Shown here piece by piece: positions 25,137 to 35,138 of a DNA stretch of 37,260 bases. Under the pieces are notes generated by a model. The model had not been told where the DNA came from, made no database searches, and saw only the letters and a program-made list of their open reading frames with translations. This DNA comes from Mycobacterium sp. (GTDB taxonomy: Bacteria > Actinomycetota > Actinomycetes > Mycobacteriales > Mycobacteriaceae). Position 1 is the first letter of the stretch. Every line of letters starts with the position of its first letter. The translations under genes were made by a program, and so were the position numbers. The stretch covers positions 1-37,260 of the forward strand of contig JAOPVI010000320.1 of NCBI GenBank assembly GCA_025966225.1, read 5' to 3'.

Positions 25137-26645
25137 ATGACACAAGAACTCGAGGCGGCGCGGACAACCGAGCGCGACGCACTGATGACCACTGAGCTCG
25201 TCCCCGAGCAGATCCTGCCCAAGGTGCTCAGCACTTTCGGGCTCACCGCCACATACGTATTCATCATCTGCTGGATCACCGGGTCATCGGTGATGGCAGG
25301 CGGCGGGTGGACGGCGCTACCGATGTGGATCCTCGGCATCATCACCTTCCTGGTGCCCGCGGGCCTCGCGGTCGCCGAGCTGGGCAACCTGTGGCCTGGT
25401 CAAGGCGGGGTGTACATCTGGGCGTTCCGCACGATGGGCGACAAGATGGCGTTCCTCGGCGGTTACCTGTCGTGGGTTCCGGTGGTGCTCAACACCGCAT
25501 CGTCGCCCGCGATCGTGCTCCAGCTCCTACTGTTGGCCTTCCACGCCGAACTCGGGCTGACACTCAGCATCATCATCCAGTTGGTGATCCTGTGGACGGT
25601 GGTGGGCTTGGCGCTCGCCAAGCTGGCCGCGAACCAGAGGATCATGAACTACACGTTCCTCGTCTACATCGCGCTGACTCTGACGATCTTCATCTCGGCC
25701 GTCATCCACGTGATGGGCCACGGGTCCGCGACGCCGTTCAGCATGCACGACGCTCTGGTGCCCAACTTCATCACCGGAGGCTTCCTCTACGGCACCGTGC
25801 TCCTGTACTTGGTCGGTGTGGAGACCCCGTTCAACATGGGTGCCGAATTCCTATCGGTGAAGAAGAGCGCCACCAAGATGATCGCGTACGGTTCGGCAGC
25901 GCTCATCTGCATCTATCTGTTGACGACGCTCGGGACGATGATGGTGCTGCCCGGTCCCGAGATCAACGCGGTGACCGGCGTGATCGGCAACCTTGGCGTG
26001 TCGGGTTTCCCAGGCTTGATGGAGATTTGCGCGGTCGTGCTGGCGGTGATCGTGTTCGTCGCGATGACGACCTATCAGGTGGCGTACTCGCGGTTGATCT
26101 TCGTCTCCGGTCTGGAGCGGCACCTACCGCGCATCTTCACCCACCTCAACCCGCGCACCCGCAACCCGGTCACCGCGATCCTCGTTCAGGGTGTGCTGTC
26201 GTCGCTGATCCTGGTCGGGCTGTACTCGCAGAGCAGCATGGCCAACGTCACGATCTACCTGCAAGGTGGGTTGAGTGTGGTCTGGCTGATCTCCGGCTTC
26301 TTCTTCTTCATCCCGCTGGCCATCGCGCGCAAGAAGTACGCGGATCGCTATGCGAGCGAGGACTTTTGGCGCATCCCCGGTGGCATGCCGGTGGTGTACC
26401 TGGTGGTCGTCCTCGGCGTGGTGGCGACCTGCGCGGGCGTGTACTACTCGTTCGCGGCACCGTGGATACCTGGCATGGAACCATCCCTCTGGATGACGTG
26501 GGTCGGTTCGATCGCTGCGGGCATGTTCGTGCTCGGCGGCATCGTGTACTTCTTCGGCCGCCGCTCGGCCACGAAGTTGACGAAGGAGGACTCGCTTGCG
26601 CACCTGGCGGTCCTCGACCTGACCAAATCAGAACCGACGAGCTAG
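25137..26645 (+). CDS. APC superfamily amino acid/amine permease
   Basis: A 502-residue transporter with about 12 hydrophobic helices, from ATYVFIICWITGSSVMAGG near residue 38 to GSIAAGMFVLGGIVYFFG near 460. The helix 2-3 motif AELGNLWPGQGGVYIWAFR is characteristic of the APC family, especially its AGC-like branch of amino acid and amine exchangers. It should sit in the cytoplasmic membrane and import a nitrogen compound. Because the copper amine oxidase gene starts 14 bases downstream, a primary amine is the most likely substrate, which is inference. The GAGAGAG sequence ahead of the ATG is a good ribosome-binding site. Confidence 0.92.
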   Translation: MTQELEAARTTERDALMTTELVPEQILPKVLSTFGLTATYVFIICWITGSSVMAGGGWTALPMWILGIITFLVPAGLAVAELGNLWPGQGGVYIWAFRTMGDKMAFLGGYLSWVPVVLNTASSPAIVLQLLLLAFHAELGLTLSIIIQLVILWTVVGLALAKLAANQRIMNYTFLVYIALTLTIFISAVIHVMGHGSATPFSMHDALVPNFITGGFLYGTVLLYLVGVETPFNMGAEFLSVKKSATKMIAYGSAALICIYLLTTLGTMMVLPGPEINAVTGVIGNLGVSGFPGLMEICAVVLAVIVFVAMTTYQVAYSRLIFVSGLERHLPRIFTHLNPRTRNPVTAILVQGVLSSLILVGLYSQSSMANVTIYLQGGLSVVWLISGFFFFIPLAIARKKYADRYASEDFWRIPGGMPVVYLVVVLGVVATCAGVYYSFAAPWIPGMEPSLWMTWVGSIAAGMFVLGGIVYFFGRRSATKLTKEDSLAHLAVLDLTKSEPTS

Positions 26646-26659
26646 AGGGAGCCTGACCG

Positions 26660-28636
26660 ATGACCCTGGACAGCAGCACGCTGAGCGCGGACGCTACCGA
26701 GGACAAGACCCACTATCCACTGGACCCGCTGGCGGGGGCCGAGATCGCGGCGGCCGCCAAGGTCATTACCGAGTCCGAATACGGCACGCCGACACTGAAG
26801 TTCGTGATGATTCAACTGGCGGAGCCCGAGAAGACCGCGGACTTGACGTTCGCGGGTGCGGTCGCCGTACCGCGGTGTGCCTTCGTCACGATGTACGACG
26901 GCGCGGCCAAGTTGGTCCACGAGGCGGTCGTCGATCTGGGCGCCCGGGTCGTCGACTCGTGGAAGTCGATACCCGGCCGCTTCCCGTCGTATCTGGTCGA
27001 GCACATGACCGGAGTGGAGGAGAAGGTCCGGGAAGATCCGCGGTGGCAGGAAGCGATGCTCAAGCGCGGCATCACGGACTTCAGTCTCGCGATGATCGAC
27101 CCTTGGCCCGCAGGCTATTACGGCCAAGGCGACCACTACGACAACTCGCCGCTGATCTGCCGGCCCTTGACCTTCATGCGCGCGGCACCGTCCGAACACG
27201 GTTACGCGCGGCCGGTCGAGGGCGTGATCGTCACGTTCGACCTGGACGCGATGGAGGTCATCGACATCGAGGACCACGGCGTGGTGCCACTGCCTCCCAC
27301 GGCGGGCAACTACGATCCGAAGTTCATGTTCGACGCGAACAACCGGCCCGCCTTCACCGAGTTCAGGTCCGACGTCAAGCCGATCGAGATCACGCAGCCC
27401 GATGGGCCCAGCTTCACGGTCGATGGCTGGCACGTGACGTGGCAGAAATGGTCACTGCGCCTTGGCTTCAACCCGCGCGAGGGCATCGTGCTCAACGAGC
27501 TCGCCTATACCGACCGCGGCGTGACCCGGCCCATCGTCTATCGGGCCTCGCTGTCGGAAATGGTGGTGCCCTATGGCGATACGGCCCCGACCCATTGGAA
27601 CAAGAATGTGTTCGACATGGGTGAGATCGGCATGGGATTCTCGGCGAACCCGTTGACGCTGGGTTGTGACTGTCTCGGCGAGATCCGCTACTTCGACGCC
27701 ACGGTCAACGACTCCGATGGCAACCCCGTGATCATCCCCAACGCCATCTGCATGCACGAGGAGGACTACGGGATCTCCTGGAAGCACACCGACTTCCGCA
27801 CCGAGGAGGTCGAGGTCCGGCGTTCGCGGCGCCTGGTCATCTCGATGATCTGCACCGTCGGCAACTACGAGTACGGCTTCTTCTGGTACCTCTACAACGA
27901 CGCCTCGATCGAGGTCGAGGTGAAGCTGTCGGGAGTGTTGACCACCGGTGCCGTCGCCGACGGCGAGGTGCCGCGGTGGGGCAAGATGGTCGCACCCGGC
28001 ATCTATGGGCCGAACCATCAGCACTTCTTCAACTTCCGGCTCGACATGAGCGTCGACGGAGCCGGAAACAGTGTGTACGAAGTGGATTCGATTCCCGAGC
28101 CCGATCCGGCGCTGAACCCGCACCACAATGCGTGGATCACGCAGGACACGCTGGTGGCCTCGGAGGCCGAGGGTGCGCGGGACTGGGATTGGAAGACCGG
28201 CCGGTACTGGAAGGTCACCAACCCGTCGAAGCGCAACGAGCTCGGTAGCCCGGTGGCCTACAAGCTGGTGCCGAGGGAGATCGTGCCGGTGATGGTGCAG
28301 GAGGGGTCCTACATCTACGACCGTGCGCGGTTCGTGCAGCACAACCTCTGGGTGACCAAGTACGACCCAGCCGAGAAGTTCGCTGCGGGTGACTACATGT
28401 ACCAATCTGCCGATGCGCAAGGCCTGCCGGAGTTCGTCGCCGACGACGCGCCGCTCGAGGACACGGACGTCGTGCTCTGGTACACGCTCGGGGCACATCA
28501 CGTGGTTCGGCCGGAGGATTGGCCGGTCATGCCGTGTGCCTACACCGGATTCCACCTGAAGCCGATCGGATTCTTCGATGGGAACCCGGCGCTCGACATT
28601 CCGCCGTCACCGCCGAAGGCGTGTCACCACCACTGA
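26660..28636 (+). CDS. Copper-containing primary amine oxidase
   Basis: A 658-residue copper amine oxidase. The cofactor motif TVGNYEY at residues 399-405 contains Tyr403, the tyrosine that becomes topaquinone. Copper ligands are His453 and His455 in NHQHF and one of His613/His614 in GAHHVVRPEDWPVMP. The catalytic base is Asp319 in VFDMGEIG. The enzyme oxidises a primary amine to an aldehyde, with release of H2O2 and ammonia. The gate position is IG rather than the common YG of FDxGEYG. No signal peptide is seen, so it is probably cytoplasmic. It is the last gene of the apparent operon from 22587 and sits 14 bases after the permease. The substrate is not determined. Confidence 0.95.
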   Translation: MTLDSSTLSADATEDKTHYPLDPLAGAEIAAAAKVITESEYGTPTLKFVMIQLAEPEKTADLTFAGAVAVPRCAFVTMYDGAAKLVHEAVVDLGARVVDSWKSIPGRFPSYLVEHMTGVEEKVREDPRWQEAMLKRGITDFSLAMIDPWPAGYYGQGDHYDNSPLICRPLTFMRAAPSEHGYARPVEGVIVTFDLDAMEVIDIEDHGVVPLPPTAGNYDPKFMFDANNRPAFTEFRSDVKPIEITQPDGPSFTVDGWHVTWQKWSLRLGFNPREGIVLNELAYTDRGVTRPIVYRASLSEMVVPYGDTAPTHWNKNVFDMGEIGMGFSANPLTLGCDCLGEIRYFDATVNDSDGNPVIIPNAICMHEEDYGISWKHTDFRTEEVEVRRSRRLVISMICTVGNYEYGFFWYLYNDASIEVEVKLSGVLTTGAVADGEVPRWGKMVAPGIYGPNHQHFFNFRLDMSVDGAGNSVYEVDSIPEPDPALNPHHNAWITQDTLVASEAEGARDWDWKTGRYWKVTNPSKRNELGSPVAYKLVPREIVPVMVQEGSYIYDRARFVQHNLWVTKYDPAEKFAAGDYMYQSADAQGLPEFVADDAPLEDTDVVLWYTLGAHHVVRPEDWPVMPCAYTGFHLKPIGFFDGNPALDIPPSPPKACHHH

Positions 28637-28652
28637 GCCGAGTCCCGAAAGC

Positions 28653-29078
28653 CTAGTCGAATACGGCGAGGATGCGCTTCAAGTCCCGTCGGTCCCGTTC
28701 GTTCAGTGGCGCAAGGACGCGCTCTTCGGACGCGCGGACGCCCGCGTCGGTGCGCTTGAGCAACGCGTGGCCCTCGCGAGTCAACTCGGCAGGCAGCGAG
28801 CGTCCCGACGCCACCGAGGTGGGGCGGCCGACGAGCCCTCGGTCCTGAAGTCCACGGACGACCATGTTCATCGCCTGCGGGGACACCATGACGTCGCGAG
28901 CGAGATCGGCGTTGGACCGCCCTGGCGAGTGCGACAGGATCCGCATGCAGATGTATTGCGGGAAGCTCAGTTCCAACGGCTCCAGTGCGGTGGCTATCAC
29001 CTCGATGCGCAACGTGGTCGCGAGCCGGTTCAGCAGATAGCCAAGCGGCTGGTCGGTGGCATCGGTCATGTCAACCAT
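28653..29078 (-). CDS. MarR family regulator, Rv2887-like
   Basis: A 141-residue MarR-type winged-helix repressor that lies between amiC and pyrH, as Rv2887 does in M. tuberculosis. It also resembles Rv2887 as I recall it: PLGYLLNRL, LSHSPGRSNADLARDVMVSP, QAMNMVVRGLQDRGLV, and SGRSLPAELT in the wing. Rv2887 represses the drug-methylating enzyme gene Rv0560c and responds to salicylate-like ligands. Here a homologue of that target lies immediately divergent. Three starts are possible (TTG 29093, ATG 29078, ATG 29069); I used 29078. The promoter overlaps the palindrome 29087-29105, so autoregulation is expected. It converges on the amine oxidase gene with 16 bases between stops. Confidence 0.93.
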   Translation of the reverse strand: MVDMTDATDQPLGYLLNRLATTLRIEVIATALEPLELSFPQYICMRILSHSPGRSNADLARDVMVSPQAMNMVVRGLQDRGLVGRPTSVASGRSLPAELTREGHALLKRTDAGVRASEERVLAPLNERDRRDLKRILAVFD

Positions 29079-29079
29079 C

Positions 29080-29801
<722 letters not shown>

Positions 29802-29824
29802 CCACCCGGCCGCAGCTACCCGTT

Positions 29825-29864
29825 GGCGCCCCCAATCCAGCCATTTGGCAGGATTGGGGGCGCC
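29825..29864 (+). terminator. Very strong hairpin between the methyltransferase gene and pyrH
   Basis: GGCGCCCCCAATCC (29825-29838) pairs perfectly with GGATTGGGGGCGCC (29851-29864). A GCC-ATTT-GGC mini-stem lies inside the loop. No T-tract follows, which fits the U-less terminators proposed for mycobacteria. It lies 23 bases after the methyltransferase stop and 54 bases before pyrH, so a pyrH leader role is also possible. Confidence 0.7.
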
Positions 29865-29918
29865 GTCGTCGTCAGGCACCGAATGGCAACGTCGCGCATG
29901 GACCCGAAGGGAGCCACG

Positions 29919-30671
29919 ATGGCGGTGCCTGGAGCAGGCCCAGCCGGCCAGACAGCCCCGTATCGGCCGATGTACTCCCGCGTCGTACTCAAGCTCGGCG
30001 GGGAGATGTTCGGCGGAGGTCAGGTCGGCCTCGACCCCGACGTGGTCGCCCTCGTCGCCCGCCAGATCGCCGAGGTAGTGCGTAGCGGTGCACAGGTGGC
30101 CGTCGTCATCGGTGGCGGCAACTTCTTCCGCGGCGCGCAGCTTCAGCAGCGCGGCATGGAGCGCACCCGCTCGGACTACATGGGCATGCTCGGCACCGTG
30201 ATGAACAGCCTTGCGCTGCAGGACTTCCTGCAGAAGGAGGGCATCGACACCCGCGTTCAGACCGCCATCACGATGGGTCAGGTCGCCGAGCCGTACATTC
30301 CGCTGCGCGCCCGCAGGCACCTGGAGAAGGGGCGCGTGGTGATCTTCGGCGCGGGCATGGGGCTGCCGTACTTCTCCACCGACACCACCGCTGCCCAACG
30401 GGCGCTGGAGATTGGCGCCGAGGTGGTGCTGATGGCCAAGGCCGTCGACGGCATCTTCACCGACGACCCTCGCACGAACCCGGATGCCGAACTGCTTACC
30501 TCCATCACGCACCGCGAGGTCATCGATCGCGGACTCCAGGTCGCGGACGCCACGGCGTTCAGCCTCTGCATGGACAACCGCATGCCCATTCTGGTGTTCA
30601 ATCTGCTGACCGATGGAAATATCGCGCGTGCGGTCGCAGGTGAGAAGATCGGAACACTTGTCACCACGTGA
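29919..30671 (+). CDS. pyrH: UMP kinase
   Basis: A 250-residue bacterial UMP kinase (amino-acid-kinase fold) that phosphorylates UMP to UDP with ATP in pyrimidine nucleotide synthesis. Seen motifs are [12 protein letters not shown] with the phosphate-binding Lys, [13 protein letters not shown], the UMP-site [35 protein letters not shown], and the ATP-site [17 protein letters not shown] 29919 has AAGGGAG seven bases upstream. In-frame ATGs at 29883 and 29898 are possible but lack this. The next gene, frr, starts 24 bases downstream, the classical pyrH-frr-cdsA order. Confidence 0.97.
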   Translation: MAVPGAGPAGQTAPYRPMYSRVVLKLGGEMFGGGQVGLDPDVVALVARQIAEVVRSGAQVAVVIGGGNFFRGAQLQQRGMERTRSDYMGMLGTVMNSLALQDFLQKEGIDTRVQTAITMGQVAEPYIPLRARRHLEKGRVVIFGAGMGLPYFSTDTTAAQRALEIGAEVVLMAKAVDGIFTDDPRTNPDAELLTSITHREVIDRGLQVADATAFSLCMDNRMPILVFNLLTDGNIARAVAGEKIGTLVTT

Positions 30672-30695
30672 CGGGCGGACGAAGGAGAAGCGACA

Positions 30696-31253
30696 GTGAT
30701 CGACGAAACCCTCTTCGACGCCGAGGAGAAGATGGAGAAGGCGGTGTCGGTGGCGCGCGACGACTTGGCGTCGATTCGCACCGGCCGCGCCAACCCGGGC
30801 ATGTTCTCGCGCATCAACATCGAGTACTACGGGGCGATGACGCCCATCACTCAGCTTTCGAGCATCAACGTCCCCGAGGCGCGGCTCGTCGTCATCAAGC
30901 CCTACGAGGCGAGTCAGCTGCGGAGCATCGAGGACGCCATTCGCAATTCCGATCTGGGGGTCAACCCCGGCAATGACGGCAACGTCATCAGGATCTCGAT
31001 TCCCCAGCTCACCGAGGAGCGCCGTCGGGAACTCGTCAAGCAGGCCAAGTCCAAGGGTGAGGACGCCAAGGTCTCGGTGCGCAGCATCCGTCGCAAGGCG
31101 ATGGAGGAGTTGAGCCGTATCAAGAAAGACGGTGAAGCCGGCGAAGACGAAGTGAGCCGCGCCGAGAAGGACCTCGACAAGTCCACCGCGACGTACACCG
31201 GCCAGATAGACGACTTGGTCAAGAACAAAGAAGGCGAGCTGCTGGAGGTCTAG
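30696..31253 (+). CDS. frr: Ribosome recycling factor
   Basis: A 185-residue ribosome recycling factor, the standard length. It shows the three-helix bundle and domain II signatures, such as [40 protein letters not shown] and [20 protein letters not shown]. With EF-G it splits post-termination ribosomes. The GTG start follows GAAGGAG. The TAG stop overlaps the GTG start of cdsA (TAGTG), so the two are translationally coupled. Confidence 0.98.
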   Translation: MIDETLFDAEEKMEKAVSVARDDLASIRTGRANPGMFSRINIEYYGAMTPITQLSSINVPEARLVVIKPYEASQLRSIEDAIRNSDLGVNPGNDGNVIRISIPQLTEERRRELVKQAKSKGEDAKVSVRSIRRKAMEELSRIKKDGEAGEDEVSRAEKDLDKSTATYTGQIDDLVKNKEGELLEV

Positions 31254-32152
31254 TGCTCCAGCGACCGATCGTGGCAGACACCGACACCGCTTCCGCCGAC
31301 GGCGCAGGCGCCTACACCGATCCGCCGAAGAAGGTGGGGCGGGCTGGTCGCAACCTGCCCGCCGCCATCGCGGTGGGAGCCTTCCTCGGGTTCGGCGTCA
31401 TCGCCATTCTGGTGTGGGCCCCCCTTGGGTGGGTGCCCGTCGTGGCGGTCGCGATGGGCCTCGCGACGCACGAGGTGGTCCGTCGGCTGCGCACGGCCGG
31501 ATATGCGATTCCGCTCGTCCCACTTCTCGTTGGCGGTCAGGCCATCGTCTGGTTGACGTGGCCGTTCGGGCCGACTGGTGCGTTCGGGGCCTTCGGCGCC
31601 ACCGTCGTCGTCTGCATGATCTGGCGGCTGCTTTCGGGTGGCCTGAAGAACGCCCCGGAAAACTATCTGCGCGACATCACGGCGACCGTCTTCCTGGCGG
31701 CCTGGATTCCGCTGTTCGGCGCATTCGGCGCACTGCTCGTCTACCCCGATGACGGACGATGGCGGGTGCTGTGTCTGATGCTCGGCGTTGCCTTCTCCGA
31801 CATCGGCGGTTATGCGGCCGGGGTGCTGTTCGGCAAGCACCCGATGGTGCCCGCGATCAGCCCGAAGAAGTCGTGGGAGGGCTTCACCGGTTCGCTCATA
31901 TGCGGTACCGCGGCCTCCGTGCTCGCAGTGGCCTTCCTGCTCGGCAAGCCGGCGTGGGTCGGCATCCCGCTCGGCCTCATGCTGGTGATCACCGGCACGC
32001 TCGGCGATCTGATCGAGTCTCAGGTCAAACGCGACCTCGGCATCAAGGACATGGGCACACTGCTACCGGGGCACGGCGGGCTGATGGACCGGCTCGACTC
32101 GGTGCTGCCGTCGGCCGTCGCGACCTGGATCGTCCTTACGCTGCTGGCCTGA
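31253..32152 (+). CDS. cdsA: Phosphatidate cytidylyltransferase
   Basis: A 299-residue integral membrane enzyme that makes CDP-diacylglycerol from phosphatidic acid and CTP, the branch point for mycobacterial phospholipids. About eight hydrophobic helices are visible after a polar N-terminus of about 35 residues. The CDS signature near the C-terminus is present: SQVKRDLGIKDMGTLLPGHG, then GLMDRLDS. The GTG at 31253 overlaps the frr stop, and a GTG at 31271 is an alternative start. The last 90 bases overlap the 3' end of the convergent DMT transporter gene. Confidence 0.96.
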   Translation: MLQRPIVADTDTASADGAGAYTDPPKKVGRAGRNLPAAIAVGAFLGFGVIAILVWAPLGWVPVVAVAMGLATHEVVRRLRTAGYAIPLVPLLVGGQAIVWLTWPFGPTGAFGAFGATVVVCMIWRLLSGGLKNAPENYLRDITATVFLAAWIPLFGAFGALLVYPDDGRWRVLCLMLGVAFSDIGGYAAGVLFGKHPMVPAISPKKSWEGFTGSLICGTAASVLAVAFLLGKPAWVGIPLGLMLVITGTLGDLIESQVKRDLGIKDMGTLLPGHGGLMDRLDSVLPSAVATWIVLTLLA

Positions 32153-33010
32153 CGCCCTCGCGTTGAGCCAGCAGGCCAGCGCCCCCAGCACCAGCCCGAC
32201 ACCGGTGCCGATGTCGACTCGTTGGCCCAACATGAGCCACGACAGCACCCCTGCGACGGCGGGGATGAGACAGAACAGCATGGCTACGGCGGCGGCACCA
32301 TGCAGGTTGATCGCTCGCACGTACAACGACAACCCGAGCACCGCGTTGAGCAAGACCACTCCGGCGACCGCGAGCGCGGCCTTGGTGGCGTCGTGGACCG
32401 CGAATGGCGTGGTCAGGGCGAGGATGATCGCCGGGATGAACGCCACGGCGTTCTGTACTCCGGTCGAGGCGCGGAAGTCGACGTCGGCGCAGAAGCGCTG
32501 CTGGTAAACCCCGCCCGCAGCCAGGCCGACGAGCGCGACGAGCAGGAGCATTACCGCCGGGTCGACGCCGCCCTCGGCGATCAGCCGACTCGCGCACGCC
32601 GCGAGCACCGCTGCGACGCCGAGTATCAGGGCGACGATCCTCATCGGGCTCAGTCGGTCACGCAGGAACGCCGCCGCCAACAGCGCGGTGGCCACCGGGT
32701 TCATCGCGACGATCACCGCGCACAGCACCGCGGGAGCGCCGAGTTGCACCGCGTAGTACAGCGTGCAGAACTGGACGGCCTGCATCAACAGCCCGACCAC
32801 CCCGACGTGGCCGAGCTTGCGGCCCTTCGGGAAGCTGACCTTGGCGATGCGCGCCCAGGCGCCGAGGATGACGGCGGCGAATCCGAACCGGATTGCGAGC
32901 ACCGCCATCGGAGTCATGCCAATGACGGCCAGGTTGCCGATCGGGTAGCCCAGTGCGTAGAAGAAGGTCACCGCCGACGCGGTTCGGATCGGCATGCGGG
33001 TCGGCGTCAT
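32063..33010 (-). CDS. EamA/DMT family transporter
   Basis: A 315-residue membrane protein with about ten helices in two EamA-type halves. The first half includes TPMAVLAIRFGFAAVILGAW and LYYAVQLGAPAVLCAVIVAM. The second includes VVLLNAVLGLSLYVRAINLH and AMLFCLIPAVAGVLSWLMLG. Members export amino acids, metabolites or drugs. The substrate is unknown. The ATG at 33010 fits the first helix. A longer TTG start at 33046 is possible. The last 30 residues are polar and run into cdsA antisense. It is divergent from a LysR gene 153 bases away, which is likely its regulator. Confidence 0.87.
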   Translation of the reverse strand: MTPTRMPIRTASAVTFFYALGYPIGNLAVIGMTPMAVLAIRFGFAAVILGAWARIAKVSFPKGRKLGHVGVVGLLMQAVQFCTLYYAVQLGAPAVLCAVIVAMNPVATALLAAAFLRDRLSPMRIVALILGVAAVLAACASRLIAEGGVDPAVMLLLVALVGLAAGGVYQQRFCADVDFRASTGVQNAVAFIPAIILALTTPFAVHDATKAALAVAGVVLLNAVLGLSLYVRAINLHGAAAVAMLFCLIPAVAGVLSWLMLGQRVDIGTGVGLVLGALACWLNARASGQQRKDDPGRDGRRQHRVEPVHQPAVPR

Positions 33011-33025
33011 GAGGCCATGGTGGCG

Positions 33026-33037
33026 GTCGCATGCGAC
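33026..33037. promoter_or_regulatory. 12-base palindrome in the DMT/LysR divergent region
   Basis: GTCGCATGCGAC is a perfect palindrome 16-27 bases ahead of the DMT transporter start. It is a candidate operator for the divergently encoded LysR protein, although it does not show an obvious T-N11-A core. Confidence 0.3.
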
Positions 33038-33128
33038 GCGGTCCAACGAATATTGGCGATCTCGAACGATCGTGATTCGTGATCAATACGTCGATAAGTG
33101 CGCCGAATCGCAGATCGTCGGGGATTCT

Positions 33129-33157
33129 TTGATCGTATCTGCTGATCGGAGTACCTT
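33129..33157 (+). promoter_or_regulatory. Predicted leaderless promoter of the LysR gene
   Basis: TTGATC (33129-33134) and TACCTT (33152-33157) are separated by exactly 17 bases. The predicted transcription start falls on or next to the ATG at 33164, and no ribosome-binding sequence precedes it. Confidence 0.4.
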
Positions 33158-33163
33158 GGCGGC

Positions 33164-34012
33164 ATGAGTCAGGCCCTGGACATCGCGCCGCTGCGCAGCG
33201 TGGTGGCCGTGGCCGACTGTGGCGGATTTCACCGCGCGGCCGCCGTACTGCACCTGACGCAGTCGGCCGTCAGCCAGCACGTGCGGCGCGTCGAGGCAGT
33301 GGTCGGCGGGCCAGTCGTCGAGCGCTCGGGCCGCGGTGTCGCGTTCACCGAGTTGGGCCACCGGGTGCTGGGCCACGCGCGCACGATCCTGGCGGCGCAC
33401 GATGCGGCGCTCGACGAGCTAGGGGCCGCCGAAGAGCGTGTGCTGTTGATCGGCGCCACCGAACATGGTGCCGACGTGATGCTGCCAGGGCTGACCGATG
33501 CACTAGGCCAGCGCTTGCCGGATTGGCGCCTGCGCTTCCGGCTCGACCGCAACGTTACGCTCGCGGAGGCCATCGAGCACGGGGTCGTCGATCTGGCGGT
33601 GATGCTCGACGGTTCTGGCCTCGACCCGGCCAACGCCTCGGGAATGGTTGCCCTGAAATGGATTTCGGGGCGCACATTCTCTGCGGCGGCCAAGGACCCG
33701 CTGCCCGTGGTCGTGTTCTCCGAGCCCTGCACCCTGCGTGAGCCCACCTTCGCCGCGCTCGATCGCATCGGGGTGCCCTACCGCATCGCGGTCGAGAGCT
33801 CCGACCTCTCCGGCCTCTTCGCCGCCGTACGCTCCGGGTTGGGAGTGGCGCTGCTGCCCATGATCGGTCGACTCCCGGACGGGCTGTGCCTCGCCGAGGG
33901 CCTGCCGCCGGCCAGCCGTGCGTCGGTGTTCGTGCGGGGGCGCGTCGGTGTCGATGCCGACGTGCTTGCGGCCGTCGAACGAGTAGTCCGCGACATACTG
34001 GACGAATCGTGA
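33164..34012 (+). CDS. LysR family transcriptional regulator
   Basis: A 282-residue LysR-type regulator. The N-terminal helix-turn-helix is visible in [20 protein letters not shown], followed by the linker helix and a periplasmic-binding-like effector domain ([18 protein letters not shown] to the C-terminus). It is a little shorter than the usual 300 residues but complete. The divergent position suggests that it controls the DMT transporter gene. The effector is unknown. The stop overlaps the GTG start of rlmN (GTGA), so the two are cotranscribed, an unusual link between a LysR gene and an rRNA-modification gene. Confidence 0.92.
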   Translation: MSQALDIAPLRSVVAVADCGGFHRAAAVLHLTQSAVSQHVRRVEAVVGGPVVERSGRGVAFTELGHRVLGHARTILAAHDAALDELGAAEERVLLIGATEHGADVMLPGLTDALGQRLPDWRLRFRLDRNVTLAEAIEHGVVDLAVMLDGSGLDPANASGMVALKWISGRTFSAAAKDPLPVVVFSEPCTLREPTFAALDRIGVPYRIAVESSDLSGLFAAVRSGLGVALLPMIGRLPDGLCLAEGLPPASRASVFVRGRVGVDADVLAAVERVVRDILDES

Positions 34013-35130
34013 AGCAGGAATTGATCTTCAACGCGCCGCGCCGGGGGATGCCGCCGCGGCACTTCGCCGACCTCGACGACGACGGTCGTGCGACCGCGGT
34101 CACGGAGTTGGGGTTGCCCGCATTTCGGGCCAAGCAGCTGGCCAGCCAGTACTTCGGACGGCTGATCGCCGACCCGCAACTGATGACCGACCTGCCCGCA
34201 GCGGTGCGCGGCCAAGTGGCCGAGGCGCTGTTCCCGCAGTTGCTGTCCGTGGTGAAGGCCATCGAATGCGACGCGGGGGACACCAGGAAGACGTTGTGGC
34301 GCGGAGGCGACGGCACGACGTTCGAGTCGGTGCTGATGCGCTATCCGCAGCGCAACACCGTCTGCATCTCATCGCAGGCCGGTTGCGGGATGGCCTGCCC
34401 GTTCTGTGCGACCGGCCAGGGCGGGTTGACCCGAAACCTTTCGACGGCAGAGATTCTCGAACAGGTCCGGGCTGCTGCGGCCGCCATGCGCGACGAGCAC
34501 CGCGGTGGCCGGATTGCGGGCTCCGCCCGCGGTGGCCGGTTGTCGAACATCGTCTTCATGGGCATGGGCGAGCCGCTGGCCAACTACAACCGGGTGCTCG
34601 CCGCGGTGCGCCGCATCATCGCTCCCGCACCACACGGTTTCGGCATCTCCGCACGGTCGGTGACGGTGTCGACGGTCGGGTTGGCACCCGCCATTCGCAA
34701 GCTGGCCGACGAACACCTCGGCGTCACGCTCGCACTGTCGCTGCATGCGCCGGACGACGAACTCCGCGACACGCTGGTGCCGGTCAACAACCGGTGGAAG
34801 GTCTCCGAAGCGCTCGATGCGGCAAGGTATTACGCCGACGTGACCGGTCGACGGGTGTCCATCGAGTACGCCTTGATCCGCGACGTCAACGACCAGCCTT
34901 GGCGGGCCGATCTACTCGGCAAGAAGCTTCACGGCGCGCTTGGTCCGCTGGTGCACGTCAACCTGATTCCGCTCAATCCGACGCCTGGCAGCCAATGGGA
35001 CGCCAGTCCCAAGCCCGTCGAGCGGGAGTTCGTCAAAAGAGTGAAGGCGCATGGGGTCTCGTGCACCGTCCGCGACACTCGTGGCCGCGAAATCGCCGCC
35101 GCCTGCGGTCAATTGGCAGCCGAGGGTTAG
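34009..35130 (+). CDS. rlmN: Dual-specificity rRNA/tRNA adenine C2-methyltransferase RlmN
   Basis: A 373-residue radical SAM methyltransferase that methylates C2 of A2503 in 23S rRNA (and A37 in some tRNAs). The iron-sulfur motif CGMACPFC gives Cys126, Cys130 and Cys133. The catalytic cysteines are Cys119 (VCISSQ) and Cys366 (AACGQLA), which form the methyl-Cys and disulfide pair of this family. [15 protein letters not shown] and [17 protein letters not shown] are family signatures. GTG 34009 overlaps the LysR stop. It completes the cdsA-rlmN synteny of mycobacteria, here interrupted by the DMT and LysR genes. A large hairpin follows the stop. Confidence 0.96.
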   Translation: MKQELIFNAPRRGMPPRHFADLDDDGRATAVTELGLPAFRAKQLASQYFGRLIADPQLMTDLPAAVRGQVAEALFPQLLSVVKAIECDAGDTRKTLWRGGDGTTFESVLMRYPQRNTVCISSQAGCGMACPFCATGQGGLTRNLSTAEILEQVRAAAAAMRDEHRGGRIAGSARGGRLSNIVFMGMGEPLANYNRVLAAVRRIIAPAPHGFGISARSVTVSTVGLAPAIRKLADEHLGVTLALSLHAPDDELRDTLVPVNNRWKVSEALDAARYYADVTGRRVSIEYALIRDVNDQPWRADLLGKKLHGALGPLVHVNLIPLNPTPGSQWDASPKPVEREFVKRVKAHGVSCTVRDTRGREIAAACGQLAAEG

Positions 35131-35138
35131 GCCGCACC

